Shown: one piece after another, positions 50,616 to 59,656 of the stretch | Layout: each line of letters starts with the position of its first letter | Numbering within the stretch: the stretch's first letter is position 1 | Translations under genes and position numbers: made by a program | Origin: Paludibacteraceae bacterium | GTDB taxonomy: Bacteria; Bacteroidota; Bacteroidia; Bacteroidales; Paludibacteraceae | Direction: 5' to 3' | DNA length: 64,000 nt | Assembly (NCBI GenBank): GCA_024693065.1 | Contig: JAILLP010000006.1 | Span: 1-64,000, forward strand | The notes under the pieces: model-generated | What the model saw: the letters and a program-made list of their open reading frames with translations, nothing else | The model's database searches: none | What the model was told of the DNA's origin: nothing

Positions 50616-51854
50616 ATGGCTTCATTTTTGTTCTCGCCCGGTAAGATCGGGCCTTTGACATTAAGAAATCGGACGATACGTTCCGCCGCCTTCGAGGGTA
50701 TGTGTCCGGGTAATGCACCGTCCCAGATGTTGCATGATTATCATGTTTCTGTAGCCGCCGGTGGTGTGGGCATGACTACCCTCGCCTATTCCGCTGTCGA
50801 GCAGAGCGGACTTTCCTTCCCTCATCAGCTGTGGCTGAAGGAGGAAAATATCCCTGCGTTGCGGAAAATAACGGATGATATCCACCGGGAAGGTGCCGCC
50901 GTTAGCATTCAAATCGGACATTGCGGGAATATGTCCCACAGGAAAATCTGCGGGTGTACCCCTATTTCCGCTTCCTCTGGCTTTAACATTTATTCTCCGA
51001 CCATCGTGCGTGGAATGCGCAAGGAGGAGATTGAACAGAGCGCCAAGGCGTTCGGACGTGGCGTCGAATTGGCCCGTGAGGCTGGCTTCGATGCGGTGGA
51101 GTTGCATGCCGGTCATGGATACCTGATCAGCCAGTTCCTCTCCCCTTCCACGAACCATAGGAAGGACGAGTTCGGCGGCTCGCTGGAGAATCGGATGCGC
51201 TTCATGAAAATGTCGGTGGACGAGGTGATGAAGGCCGCCAAGGATGATATGGCTGTGCTGGTGAAGATGAACATGCGTGATTGTTGTCACCATGGCATGG
51301 AGTTGGACGAGAGCTTGGAGGTGGCGAAGACCCTAGAGCGTTCTGGTGTCCATTGTCTGGTGCTGAGTAGCGGATTCGTCAGCAGTGCACCGATGAATGT
51401 GATGCGTGGTGCGATGCCATTCCGTACGATGACTTATTACATGAAACAGAAGTTGATGCCTCTTTTGATTCGTTCGTGTGGCTCGAAATTGGTTCCTCCG
51501 GTTAAGTTCAAGGAGGCTTATTTTCTGGAGGATGCGCTGAAGTTCCGCCAGGCGCTGAAGATGCCTCTGTGCTATGTGGGCGGTCTGGTTTCCAAGGATA
51601 AGATCGATGAGGTGCTGGGTGATGGTTTCGATTTTGTGGCCATGGCGAGGGCTCTGCTCAATAACCCTCATTTCGTGAATGACATGCAGGCGGATGAGCA
51701 TGCGCGTGTCTCCTGCGATCATTCCAACTACTGCATCGGACGTATGTATTCGAGGGAAATGGCTTGCCATCAGTGTGTTTTGCGGAATGGCGGGGAAAAT
51801 ATTCCGCAATCATTGCTGGATGAACTTGAAAACAATCGTGAAAAAGGATATTAA
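50616..51854 (+). CDS. Old Yellow Enzyme-family oxidoreductase (5-beta-reductase candidate)
   Basis: A 412-residue FMN TIM-barrel enzyme: KIGPLTLRNRTIRSAAFEG at the start, QIGHCGNMS, the catalytic VELHAGHGYLISQFLSPSTNHRKDEFGGSLENR (read in pieces, about 167-196), a conserved GGL...DKIDEVL, GFDFVAMARALLNNP and a C-terminal cysteine set C367-x5-C373-x10-C384-x2-C387 that may bind [4Fe-4S]. It lacks the C-terminal FAD/NAD domain of larger relatives such as BaiCD. OYE enzymes reduce activated C=C bonds. The 26-nt distance to the 5-alpha-reductase suggests the two act on the same enone, giving opposite A/B ring junctions; this matches the 5BR/5AR pair described for Bacteroidales, but the specificity here is inference. 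Confidence 0.82.
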   Translation: MASFLFSPGKIGPLTLRNRTIRSAAFEGMCPGNAPSQMLHDYHVSVAAGGVGMTTLAYSAVEQSGLSFPHQLWLKEENIPALRKITDDIHREGAAVSIQIGHCGNMSHRKICGCTPISASSGFNIYSPTIVRGMRKEEIEQSAKAFGRGVELAREAGFDAVELHAGHGYLISQFLSPSTNHRKDEFGGSLENRMRFMKMSVDEVMKAAKDDMAVLVKMNMRDCCHHGMELDESLEVAKTLERSGVHCLVLSSGFVSSAPMNVMRGAMPFRTMTYYMKQKLMPLLIRSCGSKLVPPVKFKEAYFLEDALKFRQALKMPLCYVGGLVSKDKIDEVLGDGFDFVAMARALLNNPHFVNDMQADEHARVSCDHSNYCIGRMYSREMACHQCVLRNGGENIPQSLLDELENNREKGY

Positions 51855-51890
51855 TCCAATTCTTTTTGCTACTTTTACAAACATATTGCT

Positions 51891-51910
51891 GGCGGAGGTT
51901 TCCCTCTGCC
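51891..51910 (+). terminator. possible terminator hairpin after the reductase pair
   Basis: GGCGGAGG at 51891-51898 pairs with CCCTCTGCC at 51902-51910 with one G-T pair. The T-run (51918-51922) comes only after CAAGGCG, so efficiency is uncertain. Confidence 0.4.
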
Positions 51911-51952
51911 CAAGGCGTTTTTGATTTTAAGTTGTAGATTGATTTTACGATT

Positions 51953-52768
51953 ATGTTTGAAGGTTACAAGGTTGGTTTGGCGTTGAGCGGCGGTGGCGCG
52001 AAGGGCATCGCTCATTTGGGAGTTCTGAAGGTGTTGGAGGAGCGTGGCATTGAGGTCGATCATATCTCCGGTGTGAGTGCGGGCGCCATCATGGGCGCGT
52101 TGTATGCGGACGGTAATACGCCTGAGGATATCTGCCAGTACATCAAAAAGAGTGACATGTACCACATGCTCTCCTTGACCATGCCTCGTCATGGAGGTAT
52201 AACCAGAATGGATCAGTTCGGCAAGTTCATCAAGGATAAAATCAAGGCTGAGACCTTCGAGGATCTGCGTATTCCGCTGGTTATCAATGCGACGGAACTG
52301 AATGATGGCAAGAATGTATACTTCGACAAGGGACCTCTCCTCGATTGTATCATCGCTTCTGCTTCCGTGCCTATCTTCTTCAAACCGATGTGCATCAACG
52401 GAAAGTTATATGTGGATGGTGGCCTGTTTTGTAATTTGCCGGCTAAAATCTTGCGTAAGAAGGGCTGTGACATCGTGATTGGTGTACATGTCAACCCTAT
52501 CACTCATGAGGACAAATTTGAGGGGATAAAGGACGTTTCTGAGCGCGTTTTCCACCTCTCTGTGAATGGTAATACCATCGAGGAGAAAAAAGAGTGCGAT
52601 ATCCTGATTGAGACCTTCCGTGCGAGGTCGTATGGCATGTTCGACGCTTCCAAGGCCGAGGAGGTCTTCCAAATCGGCTATGAGGACGCTACTGCCGCAT
52701 TGGATGCGGTGGATTGGGATGAACTGCGGATGAAGGTCAGGGTCTCCTCCAAATACAAAAGGAGGTGA
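51953..52768 (+). CDS. patatin-like phospholipase
   Basis: A 271-residue RssA/NTE-type serine lipase: oxyanion loop LALSGGGAKGIAHLG (9-23), nucleophile Ser in SGVSAGAIMG (near 44-53) and the catalytic Asp in YVDGGLFCNLPA (near 150). No signal peptide is seen, so it is cytoplasmic. The substrate is unknown; acyl hydrolysis of phospholipids or lysophospholipids is normal for the family. It follows the reductase pair after 98 nt and may or may not be in that operon. A stem AAGGAGGTG/CACCTCCTT overlaps its stop codon. Confidence 0.9.
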   Translation: MFEGYKVGLALSGGGAKGIAHLGVLKVLEERGIEVDHISGVSAGAIMGALYADGNTPEDICQYIKKSDMYHMLSLTMPRHGGITRMDQFGKFIKDKIKAETFEDLRIPLVINATELNDGKNVYFDKGPLLDCIIASASVPIFFKPMCINGKLYVDGGLFCNLPAKILRKKGCDIVIGVHVNPITHEDKFEGIKDVSERVFHLSVNGNTIEEKKECDILIETFRARSYGMFDASKAEEVFQIGYEDATAALDAVDWDELRMKVRVSSKYKRR

Positions 52769-52799
52769 TTCCCCACCTCCTTCAATTCAAAATCCAAAA

Positions 52800-52825
52800 T
52801 TCATAATTGACTACGTCGAACTGAC
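52800..52825. repeat. 26-bp dispersed repeat, copy 2 (convergent gene ends)
   Basis: Exact second copy of 27021-27046, in the same orientation relative to the + strand. It lies between the patatin and maf stops. Confidence 0.8.
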
Positions 52826-52838
52826 GTTTCATAATTCT

Positions 52839-53411
52839 CTAGAATTCCTTCAGCACATTGTAGAGCTTCTGTATCGGAAGCCCCATGATGTTGTAGAAAC
52901 TGCCGTTGATGTGCTCCACACCGATGTAGCCGATCCACTCCTGCACACCGTATGAGCCTGCCTTGTCGAATGGCTTGTAACGCTCGATGTAGTGGGTGAT
53001 CTCCTCGTCCGTCAACGTGGCGAAACGGACGTCCGACTGTGCCACGAAGGATACTTCCTTCTCTTTGCTTTTGACGCATACGCCCGTGTATACTTGGTGC
53101 GTGTCGCCGGAGAGACTTTTGAGCATCTGTATGGCGTCCTCCTTCGTCTTGGGTTTCCCCATCAGGCCGTTGTCTTTCCATACGATCGTGTCGGCCGTGA
53201 TGATCAGTTCATTGCTTTGGATGAGTTGGCTGTAGGCCCGCATTTTCTGTTTCGCCAGGTACAAGGGGATCTCTCCTTCCCGCAGGTTGCTGGGGAAATG
53301 CTCTTCCAACCCTTTGATGGTTTTCACCTCGAAATCTATCTCTAACCCTGCCAACAATTCTTTCCTTCGTGGGGAATTGGAGGCTAATATGACATGATAT
53401 TGCTCTAACAT
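52839..53411 (-). CDS. maf: Maf-family nucleotide pyrophosphatase
   Basis: A 190-residue Maf/HAM1-fold protein: ILASNSPRRKELLAGL (5-20) is the substrate loop, ITADTIVWKDN the catalytic Asp segment, GDTHQVYTGVCV and KAGSYGVQEWIGYIG further family marks. Maf proteins hydrolyse non-canonical or excess dNTP/UTP. The gene is divergent from uvrD/pcrA with 87 nt between starts, and convergent with the patatin. Confidence 0.92.
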   Translation of the reverse strand: MLEQYHVILASNSPRRKELLAGLEIDFEVKTIKGLEEHFPSNLREGEIPLYLAKQKMRAYSQLIQSNELIITADTIVWKDNGLMGKPKTKEDAIQMLKSLSGDTHQVYTGVCVKSKEKEVSFVAQSDVRFATLTDEEITHYIERYKPFDKAGSYGVQEWIGYIGVEHINGSFYNIMGLPIQKLYNVLKEF

Positions 53412-53498
53412 AATAGTTCCTCAAGTATCGTTTTTCCTTGCGCGAATTTAGCAGAAATTTCCGTATCTTCGCAGAGGATAATGTGAGATAAAAATCGT

Positions 53499-55877
53499 AT
53501 GGAGGAAATTTTAAGCCAACTGAATGACAATCAAAAGGATGCTGTTCTTTACAATGATGGACCCTCGCTCGTGGTGGCGGGTGCCGGCTCTGGAAAGACG
53601 CGTGTGCTGACTTATAAAATCGCGGGATTACTGAAATCCGGGTATGAACCCAACCGTATCTTGGCGTTGACATTCACGAACAAGGCTGCGGACGAGATGA
53701 AGTCCCGTATCGATAGTATTGTTGGCGATGGGGTCTCCAGACGGTTGTGGATGGGCACTTTCCACTCGATTTTCGCGCGTATCCTGCGCCAACAGGCCGA
53801 AAAAATAGGCTATAAACCTAGTTTCACCATCTATGACACCGCGGATTCTAAAAGCTTGGTGAAGAACATCGTCAAGGAGATGGGGCTCGATGAGAAGAAA
53901 TATACGCCTAAGGCGGTTCTCTCCCGCATCTCCCAACTGAAGAATAGCCTTATCACTCCTGATGTCTACCGTAATCATGCAGATTGGCAGAAGAATGACG
54001 CTTATGCGAAGATTCCTCGCCTGTCGGAGATCTATTCCCTGTACTTCGCCCGTTGCTACAAGGCTTGTGCCATGGATTTCGATGATATATTGCTCTATAC
54101 GAACATCCTATTCCGTGATTTCCCGGAGGTCTTGGCGCAATACCAGGAGGCGTTCCAGTTCATTTTGGTGGACGAGTACCAGGATACGAACTTCGCCCAA
54201 CACCTCGTGGTGAAGAAGTTGGCGGCGATTCATCATCATGTCTGCGTGGTGGGTGACGATGCGCAGAGCATCTATTCGTTCCGTGGGGCGAATATTGATA
54301 ATATATTGAAATTCAGGGAGGTGTTCCCGAATTGCAAGGTATTCAAATTGGAGCGCAATTATCGTTCCACACCGAATATCGTCAAGGTGGCGAATAGCTT
54401 GATCGCAAAGAACAAGAAGCAACTGCAGAAGAATGTCTATTCCGAGCAGAAGGAGGGCAGCAAGGTGAAGGTGGTTTGCACCTATTCGGACTTGGACGAG
54501 GCCACTTCCGTTGTGTCCCAGATTAGTGGTTTCGTCTCTTCCGGCAAGTATGCTTACAAGGATATGGCGGTGTTGTACCGCACCAATTCCCAGTCGCGTG
54601 TCTTCGAGGAGGCATTGCGGAAACGGGCTATTCCCTATGTGATACATGGCGGGCATTCTTTTTACCAACGCAAGGAAATCAAGGATGTCCTCTCCTATTT
54701 CCGTCTGATTTTGAACCATGAAGACGAGGAGGCTTTCCGTCGTATCATTAACTATCCTGCAAGGGGTATCGGGGATACGACCATGGCTAAGGTCTCGGAG
54801 GTTGCCCTGCGTTTCGGCATCTCTTATTGGGCGGTCATATCTGATCCGTTGGGCTATAATTTGCCGGTGAATGCCGGCACGGCCACAAAACTGACGAATT
54901 TCCGCACTCTGATCCAAGGATTAAGCGAGGATATGGAGACTACGGATGCCTATTCTTTCACGAAAAAGGTGTTGGCTGAATCTGGAATTCGTAGGGCTCT
55001 GGAGGAGGACAAGACGACGGAAGGTATCGGCAAATTGGAGAATCAGGACGAGTTGCTGAACAGTATCCATGAGTTTTGCGAATCCAGCCGTGAGGAGACG
55101 GGTCAAGATGCCACTATCTCCGACTTCCTTCAGAAGGTCTCATTGATGTCGGACATCGATGATGGCGGGGTTGATGTGGAGGATAAGGTCACGCTGATGA
55201 CTGTCCATGCCGCTAAAGGATTGGAATTCAAGAATGTATTCGTCGTGGGATTGGAGGAGGAATTGTTCCCTTCTGATATGTCCCTGAAAAGCGAGGATGG
55301 CGTGGAGGAGGAACGTCGTTTGTTTTATGTGGCGATTACCCGCGCTGAGGAGAATTGCATCATCAGCTATGCGAAGTCCAGGTTCAGGAATGGTATTACG
55401 AACGACACGTTGCCAAGCCGTTTCCTCAAGGATATAGACGAGAATTTGCTGGATTGCCCTGCTGGGTTTCTTAATCGTTCGGAGTCCCGTGGACGTTATT
55501 CCATGTGGGATGATGAGGATGACTTCGCGTTCTCGAACAGGGGTGGCAGTTCCCCTTTCTCGAAGCCGTGGCGGAAAACGTATCAGCCTGATCCTGAGCC
55601 TATGCCCCGCTCCACCACTTATGTGGCGCCAAGGAATCTGAAGCCTCTCGCAAGTGTCTCTTCTGTAGGCCGGATGTCCGATGTCCAGCCTGAGCCAATG
55701 ACGAAGGCTGGTGACATCGAGGTGGGCTGTTGGGTCGAACATGAGAAGTTCGGACGTGGAACCGTGCTCTCGATCGAGGGAGTCGGCGGTGACACGAAGC
55801 TGACAATCAATTTCCAGAACGAGGGAGAACGTAAAATCCTGCTTAAATTCGCGCGTCTGAAGAACTTGGGCAAATGA
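53499..55877 (+). CDS. UvrD/PcrA-type DNA helicase
   Basis: A 792-residue superfamily 1A helicase: Q-motif LNDNQKDAV, Walker A VVAGAGSGKTRVL (about 26-38), LALTFTNKAADEMKSRI, motif II FILVDEYQDTN, GDDAQSIYSFRGA, ERNYRS, motif V MTVHAAKGLEFKNVFVVGLEE and VI RRLFYVAITRAEE. The C-terminus carries a PcrA-like Tudor domain (CWVEHEKFGRGTVLSIEG). It unwinds DNA 3'-5' in repair and replication restart. It is a single transcription unit. Confidence 0.95.
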   Translation: MEEILSQLNDNQKDAVLYNDGPSLVVAGAGSGKTRVLTYKIAGLLKSGYEPNRILALTFTNKAADEMKSRIDSIVGDGVSRRLWMGTFHSIFARILRQQAEKIGYKPSFTIYDTADSKSLVKNIVKEMGLDEKKYTPKAVLSRISQLKNSLITPDVYRNHADWQKNDAYAKIPRLSEIYSLYFARCYKACAMDFDDILLYTNILFRDFPEVLAQYQEAFQFILVDEYQDTNFAQHLVVKKLAAIHHHVCVVGDDAQSIYSFRGANIDNILKFREVFPNCKVFKLERNYRSTPNIVKVANSLIAKNKKQLQKNVYSEQKEGSKVKVVCTYSDLDEATSVVSQISGFVSSGKYAYKDMAVLYRTNSQSRVFEEALRKRAIPYVIHGGHSFYQRKEIKDVLSYFRLILNHEDEEAFRRIINYPARGIGDTTMAKVSEVALRFGISYWAVISDPLGYNLPVNAGTATKLTNFRTLIQGLSEDMETTDAYSFTKKVLAESGIRRALEEDKTTEGIGKLENQDELLNSIHEFCESSREETGQDATISDFLQKVSLMSDIDDGGVDVEDKVTLMTVHAAKGLEFKNVFVVGLEEELFPSDMSLKSEDGVEEERRLFYVAITRAEENCIISYAKSRFRNGITNDTLPSRFLKDIDENLLDCPAGFLNRSESRGRYSMWDDEDDFAFSNRGGSSPFSKPWRKTYQPDPEPMPRSTTYVAPRNLKPLASVSSVGRMSDVQPEPMTKAGDIEVGCWVEHEKFGRGTVLSIEGVGGDTKLTINFQNEGERKILLKFARLKNLGK

Positions 55878-56032
55878 TTTTCTGTCAGATATTCCCTTGT
55901 GGAGTCCGCCAGAATGTCTGTCGTCGTGCCACAGTGTCATGTTTTGGAGCGGATATGCGGGATGGCAGATTTTTTGATAGGTTATTTATGAGACACTATA
56001 TGTTTACGCTAATAATGAAAATTTAATATACG

Positions 56033-56650
56033 ATGGAAGAGAATGCAACAATGGATAATCAATCACAGCCGATTGAGAACGAAGAAGTAAAGGCTGAGGA
56101 GACTGTGGCTAATCAGGCGGAAGAGACGGCGACTGCCGAGTCCGCCGGGTCAGCGACGACCGAGGCTGAGAACGCTGCATCCGAATCGGGCTCCGAGGAG
56201 GATAAGGTGAAGGCGCTGGAGGAAAAGTGCGCTAAATTACATGATGACTATATCCGTTTGTACGCTGATTTCGAGAACTACAAGAAGCAGGCATTGAAGG
56301 CCCGTTCGGAGCTGATCAAGTCTGCGGGCGAAGGCATATTTGCGAATATGTTGCCTCTTGTGGACGATTTTGAGCGTGCGATGAAGGCGATGGAGAACGC
56401 TACGGAGGTCTCTTCCGTGAAGGAAGGCGTCGATCTGATATACAGCAAGTTCAATTCGTTCCTGGCTCAGAACGGTGTCACACCGATCGAGACGCAAGGT
56501 GCTCCGTTCAATGTCGATTTTCACGAGGCTATCACGATGATCCCTGCTCCTTCCGAGGATCTGAAGGGCAAGGTCGTCGACTGTACGCAGAAGGGGTATA
56601 TGTTGAAAGACAAGGTGCTCCGTTTCGCTAAGGTTATTGTGGGACAATAA
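56033..56650 (+). CDS. grpE: nucleotide exchange factor GrpE
   Basis: A 205-residue GrpE. The first 60 residues are disordered and Glu/Ala-rich; a long coiled coil follows ([29 protein letters not shown]), then the family core RARSEL..., [38 protein letters not shown] and [24 protein letters not shown]. It releases ADP from DnaK. The dnaJ gene begins 11 nt after its stop. No CIRCE element was seen upstream; dnaK is not in the window. Confidence 0.96.
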   Translation: MEENATMDNQSQPIENEEVKAEETVANQAEETATAESAGSATTEAENAASESGSEEDKVKALEEKCAKLHDDYIRLYADFENYKKQALKARSELIKSAGEGIFANMLPLVDDFERAMKAMENATEVSSVKEGVDLIYSKFNSFLAQNGVTPIETQGAPFNVDFHEAITMIPAPSEDLKGKVVDCTQKGYMLKDKVLRFAKVIVGQ

Positions 56651-56661
56651 TTTGTTACGAT

Positions 56662-57822
56662 ATGGCAAAGAGAGATTATTATGAAGTGTTGGGGGTTTCC
56701 AAAGACGCTTCTGCTGATGAGATAAAGAAGGCTTACCGTAAATTGGCCATTCAGTATCACCCGGACAAGAATCCGGGCGATAAGACTGCCGAGGAGAAGT
56801 TCAAGGAGGCTGCGGAGGCGTACGACGTCCTCAGCAATGCCGATAAACGTGCCCGTTACGATCGGTTCGGACATGCGGGTTTGGACGGTTTCTCTGGCGG
56901 CGGCGGTTTCGATGGCGGCGGTATGTCTATGGAGGATATCTTCGCCCAATTCGGTAATATTTTCGGTGGCCACTTCGGTGGCGGTTTTGGCGGTTTCAGC
57001 GGCTTCGGTGGCGGAGGCGGTGGAAAGAGGGTCCGCAAGGGCTCCGATTTGCGCGTCCGCGTGAAGGTGACACTCAAGGATGTGGCTTTCGGCGTGGAGA
57101 AGAAGCTGAAGGTAAAACGTTATGTCAAATGTGCCGCTTGTAACGGAAGCGGTGCGGAAGACAGTAATTCTGTCGTTAAATGTACCACTTGCGGCGGCGC
57201 AGGTGTGGTGAACCGTGTCACGAACTCTCTTTTCGGCACTATGCAGGTGCAGTCGGAATGCCCGAACTGTAACGGTATGGGTACGACCATCACAAAGAAA
57301 TGCAAGCATTGCGGAGGAACTGGTATTGTCCAGGAGGAGGAGGTCATCCCTGTTAAGATTCCTGCCGGCGTGGCTGACGGAATGTATTTCAGCGTCAAGG
57401 GAAAGGGCAATGCGGCTCGAAATGGTGGCATTGACGGCGATTTGCAGGTATTGATAGAGGAAGAGCCGGATAGTGAGCTTATACGCGACGAAAACGACCT
57501 TATTTACAACGCTTTGTTCTCTGTTCCAATGTTGGTGAACGGAGGTACGGCGGAAATCCCTTCGGTGGACTCCAAAGTGAAGGTGAAAATTGAGGCGGGT
57601 ACGCAGCCTGGTAAGGTTTTGCGCCTGAAGGGGAAGGGCCTTCCTTCCGTCAATGGTTACGGAAACGGCGATTTGCTGGTGAATATAGGTGTTTACATTC
57701 CTGAACATCTCTCGAAGGAGGAGAAGAAGATCTTCGAGGAGCTTGACAAGTCGGAGAACATGACTCCGACGGAAAGTGCGAAGCGTAACTTCTTGTCTAG
57801 GTTCAAGAGTATGTTCAACTAA
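56662..57822 (+). CDS. dnaJ: chaperone DnaJ
   Basis: A 386-residue class I J-protein: J domain with YHPDKNPG (HPD near 33-35), a Gly/Phe-rich linker (about 73-120), a zinc centre of four repeats ([32 protein letters not shown]) and a C-terminal substrate domain. It delivers substrates to DnaK and stimulates its ATPase. It is co-transcribed with grpE. Its stop is only 3 nt from that of the convergent XRE gene; the short palindrome AACTAATAATTAGTT spans both ends. Confidence 0.97.
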   Translation: MAKRDYYEVLGVSKDASADEIKKAYRKLAIQYHPDKNPGDKTAEEKFKEAAEAYDVLSNADKRARYDRFGHAGLDGFSGGGGFDGGGMSMEDIFAQFGNIFGGHFGGGFGGFSGFGGGGGGKRVRKGSDLRVRVKVTLKDVAFGVEKKLKVKRYVKCAACNGSGAEDSNSVVKCTTCGGAGVVNRVTNSLFGTMQVQSECPNCNGMGTTITKKCKHCGGTGIVQEEEVIPVKIPAGVADGMYFSVKGKGNAARNGGIDGDLQVLIEEEPDSELIRDENDLIYNALFSVPMLVNGGTAEIPSVDSKVKVKIEAGTQPGKVLRLKGKGLPSVNGYGNGDLLVNIGVYIPEHLSKEEKKIFEELDKSENMTPTESAKRNFLSRFKSMFN

Positions 57823-57825
57823 TAA

Positions 57826-58449
57826 TTAGTTGTTGAGCTGCGCACCGTATTCTTCGTAGGTGTTGTCCGAGTAGAATACGATGATTTTTTTCACGATACG
57901 GGGAGAAGCTGGAGTTGGTTCCGGTTTCTCCTTTTTTTCTTCCTGAGGTTGAACTGGTATGTTCGCCGTCGCTTGGGGTGGATTGTTGTATGTTCCGTTC
58001 CATTGCGTGTTTTGTGGATTTTGAAATTCCGGTTGATGGATCGGAGTTTGTTCATGTCTCGGCTCTGTTGTTCCAAATTTTTCCTTTCCTTCCTCGTTGG
58101 AATTTATCTCGTTTTCCTTGCCATATTCCTGTGTAGGTATCGGAATCTCCGGAAATAACGACTGCTGGTAAGGATAACTTGGCTGCCTTTTTGTTGTATC
58201 TGCTTTATTTTCAATCTGTTCGGGCGATTTTCTGTACATATCGCCAATGCCTGACACGAACCATTCTGGACTAATTCCTCGAAAAGTGTCAAGAATCTTC
58301 TGTATGACCTGTAAACTTGGCGCATTTCTACCGCTGAGTAGGTGCGTGACCGCCGACGGTTGTATACCGATGAGCTGGGCGAACTGAGAATTGGTCAAAT
58401 CCTCCATCTTTATGATCTCCGCAATGCGTTCTGCAACACTTTTTGTCAT
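57826..58449 (-). CDS. XRE-type HTH regulator with long disordered tail
   Basis: A 207-residue DNA-binding protein. Residues about 5-60 are an XRE/Cro helix-turn-helix (VAERIAEIIKMEDLTNSQFAQLIGIQPSAVTHLLSGRNAPSLQVIQKIL), then ISPEWFVSGIGDMYR. Residues about 75-180 are Pro/Gln/Asn/Lys-rich and probably disordered; the end RIVKKIIVFYSDNTYEEY (about 183-200) looks ordered and conserved. Similar architecture exists in Bacteroidota regulators that I cannot name. ATG 58449 (MTKSVAER) is chosen over a 48-residue extension. Five palindromic boxes lie in its promoter, which suggests autoregulation. It converges on dnaJ. Confidence 0.82.
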   Translation of the reverse strand: MTKSVAERIAEIIKMEDLTNSQFAQLIGIQPSAVTHLLSGRNAPSLQVIQKILDTFRGISPEWFVSGIGDMYRKSPEQIENKADTTKRQPSYPYQQSLFPEIPIPTQEYGKENEINSNEEGKEKFGTTEPRHEQTPIHQPEFQNPQNTQWNGTYNNPPQATANIPVQPQEEKKEKPEPTPASPRIVKKIIVFYSDNTYEEYGAQLNN

Positions 58450-58472
58450 TTTTATTTTGTAAAATGTTTGAT

Positions 58473-58571
58473 TTACAAATGTAATTAATTTTTCTTTTAC
58501 CAATGTAAAATTACATTTGAAAAATGTAAAATACATTTGTAAAACACAGTATTGCGTGTTTACATTTGTGC
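58473..58571 (-). promoter_or_regulatory. five TTACA-N2-TGTAA operator-like boxes upstream of the XRE gene
   Basis: Boxes start at 58473 (TTACAAATGTAA, perfect), 58497 (one mismatch), 58511 (one mismatch), 58531 (one mismatch) and 58560 (right arm mismatched). On the - strand the first box contains TACATTTG, a TAnnTTTG -7 box 27 nt before the XRE ATG, and the second covers the -33 region. This layout is typical of an autorepressed promoter. Confidence 0.65.
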
Positions 58572-59533
58572 ATGGTGTTAGGCACAAAGCCAAATATCAT
58601 CTTTAAGTAATTTTGATTTCTCAGCTCCGTATGCCTTATATATAGGCTGTTTTCTGTCTATTTTCATATAGACGATAAATAATGTTAGTGGTATTCAGCC
58701 GTTAACGTTTTTCACGGATGTGCATCGTCATTTCTGCCTAAATGGACTTTGTAAGGCATAGTGAGCTGTTACCTCCTTTAATGAGCGAAAAAATGGCTTT
58801 TAAGACGCTTCTGCCTTGCAGATTTCCCCAGAAATCCGATTGGTATGTTGTTTTCACCTTTAAATACCTTAAATACAAGTGTTATGATGTTTGCTGTATG
58901 TTTTGGATCGGAAAATGTAAATCTATATTGATTTTGCACTTCCATTTCTATTTGTATTCTATTAAATAATTACTTATACTTTAATATGTTAATTTTCTGA
59001 TTATAAATTTATTGAAAAATTCATAGTTGTTTTTTTTGATGTAAATAATGGCTGTAAAATGAATTTCGGCTATTTTTGGTGATTATATTTAAAGTTATAG
59101 TTTTATTTGTTATACTTAAAATGCTGATATATAGATTATAATATATTATGTTGTCAGTTTACTAATATGTATATTACGCACGTGTTTCTATTGTTGTAAA
59201 TGTTTACATATGTATATTTACACATGTGCATTCATGTAAAAATACGTTGTAAATTTGTTATTGTTAGGCAATAAAATTTGCGTTTTTACATTTGTAATAT
59301 ACTCTTTTTGTGAATTTACATATTTACAAGTGTATAAATTCAAGGACTGAATATTTACGTAAGGAAAATGTAGCTGGAATGCCCTTCTATCCTACGTTTC
59401 CGTTATGTTTGTAAGGCGTAAAAATTGAATATTTGCTGTGTCGTTGTACAGTTGTATGTAAATATGCGATTCTCGTGGAGTTAAGTTTTGGCTGTTTTTT
59501 ACTTCAAACCCAGTCCTACTCTATGTTTCACGG

Positions 59534-59555
59534 TAGAAATTCACGTGAATTTCTA
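59534..59555. repeat. 22-bp perfect palindrome
   Basis: Half site TAGAAATTCAC followed directly by its reverse complement GTGAATTTCTA, with no spacer. It lies 102 nt before recR. The CACGTG centre and length suit a homodimeric regulator. Confidence 0.7.
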
Positions 59556-59609
59556 TTCGTCCGTTATTCGCCTTTTATTTTTAATTCTTAATTCATGACT
59601 CATAAATCT

Positions 59610-59625
59610 TAATTTTGTAATTTTG
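59610..59625 (+). promoter_or_regulatory. tandem -7 boxes for recR
   Basis: TAATTTTG occurs twice back-to-back (59610-59617 and 59618-59625), each fitting TAnnTTTG, 32-47 nt before the recR ATG. Confidence 0.45.
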
Positions 59626-59656
59626 TATGTATTATTGTTTAGTGTGAATATAGAGA

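Larger units (their letters stand above)
58594..59656. other. 1-kb AT-rich intergenic region with more TTACA-type boxes
   Basis: No convincing gene between the XRE promoter and recR. Further boxes of the same type: TGTAAATGTTTACA at 59195-59208, 59204-59215, 59218-59229, a perfect TTACATTTGTAA at 59286-59297, and 59324-59335. A 22-bp palindrome is at 59534-59555 and recR -7 boxes are at the right end. The A+T content is the highest of the window by eye. Confidence 0.6.

Noticed and set aside
58742-58969. 75-codon frame in the AT-rich gap before recR
   Set aside because: Composition is that of translated AT-rich noise, no family, no ribosome-binding site; not listed as a gene.
58450-59656. 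Chromosomal origin in the AT-rich region
   Set aside because: AT-rich with repeated boxes, but I see no DnaA boxes; the boxes fit the adjacent XRE regulator better. GC-skew would be decisive.
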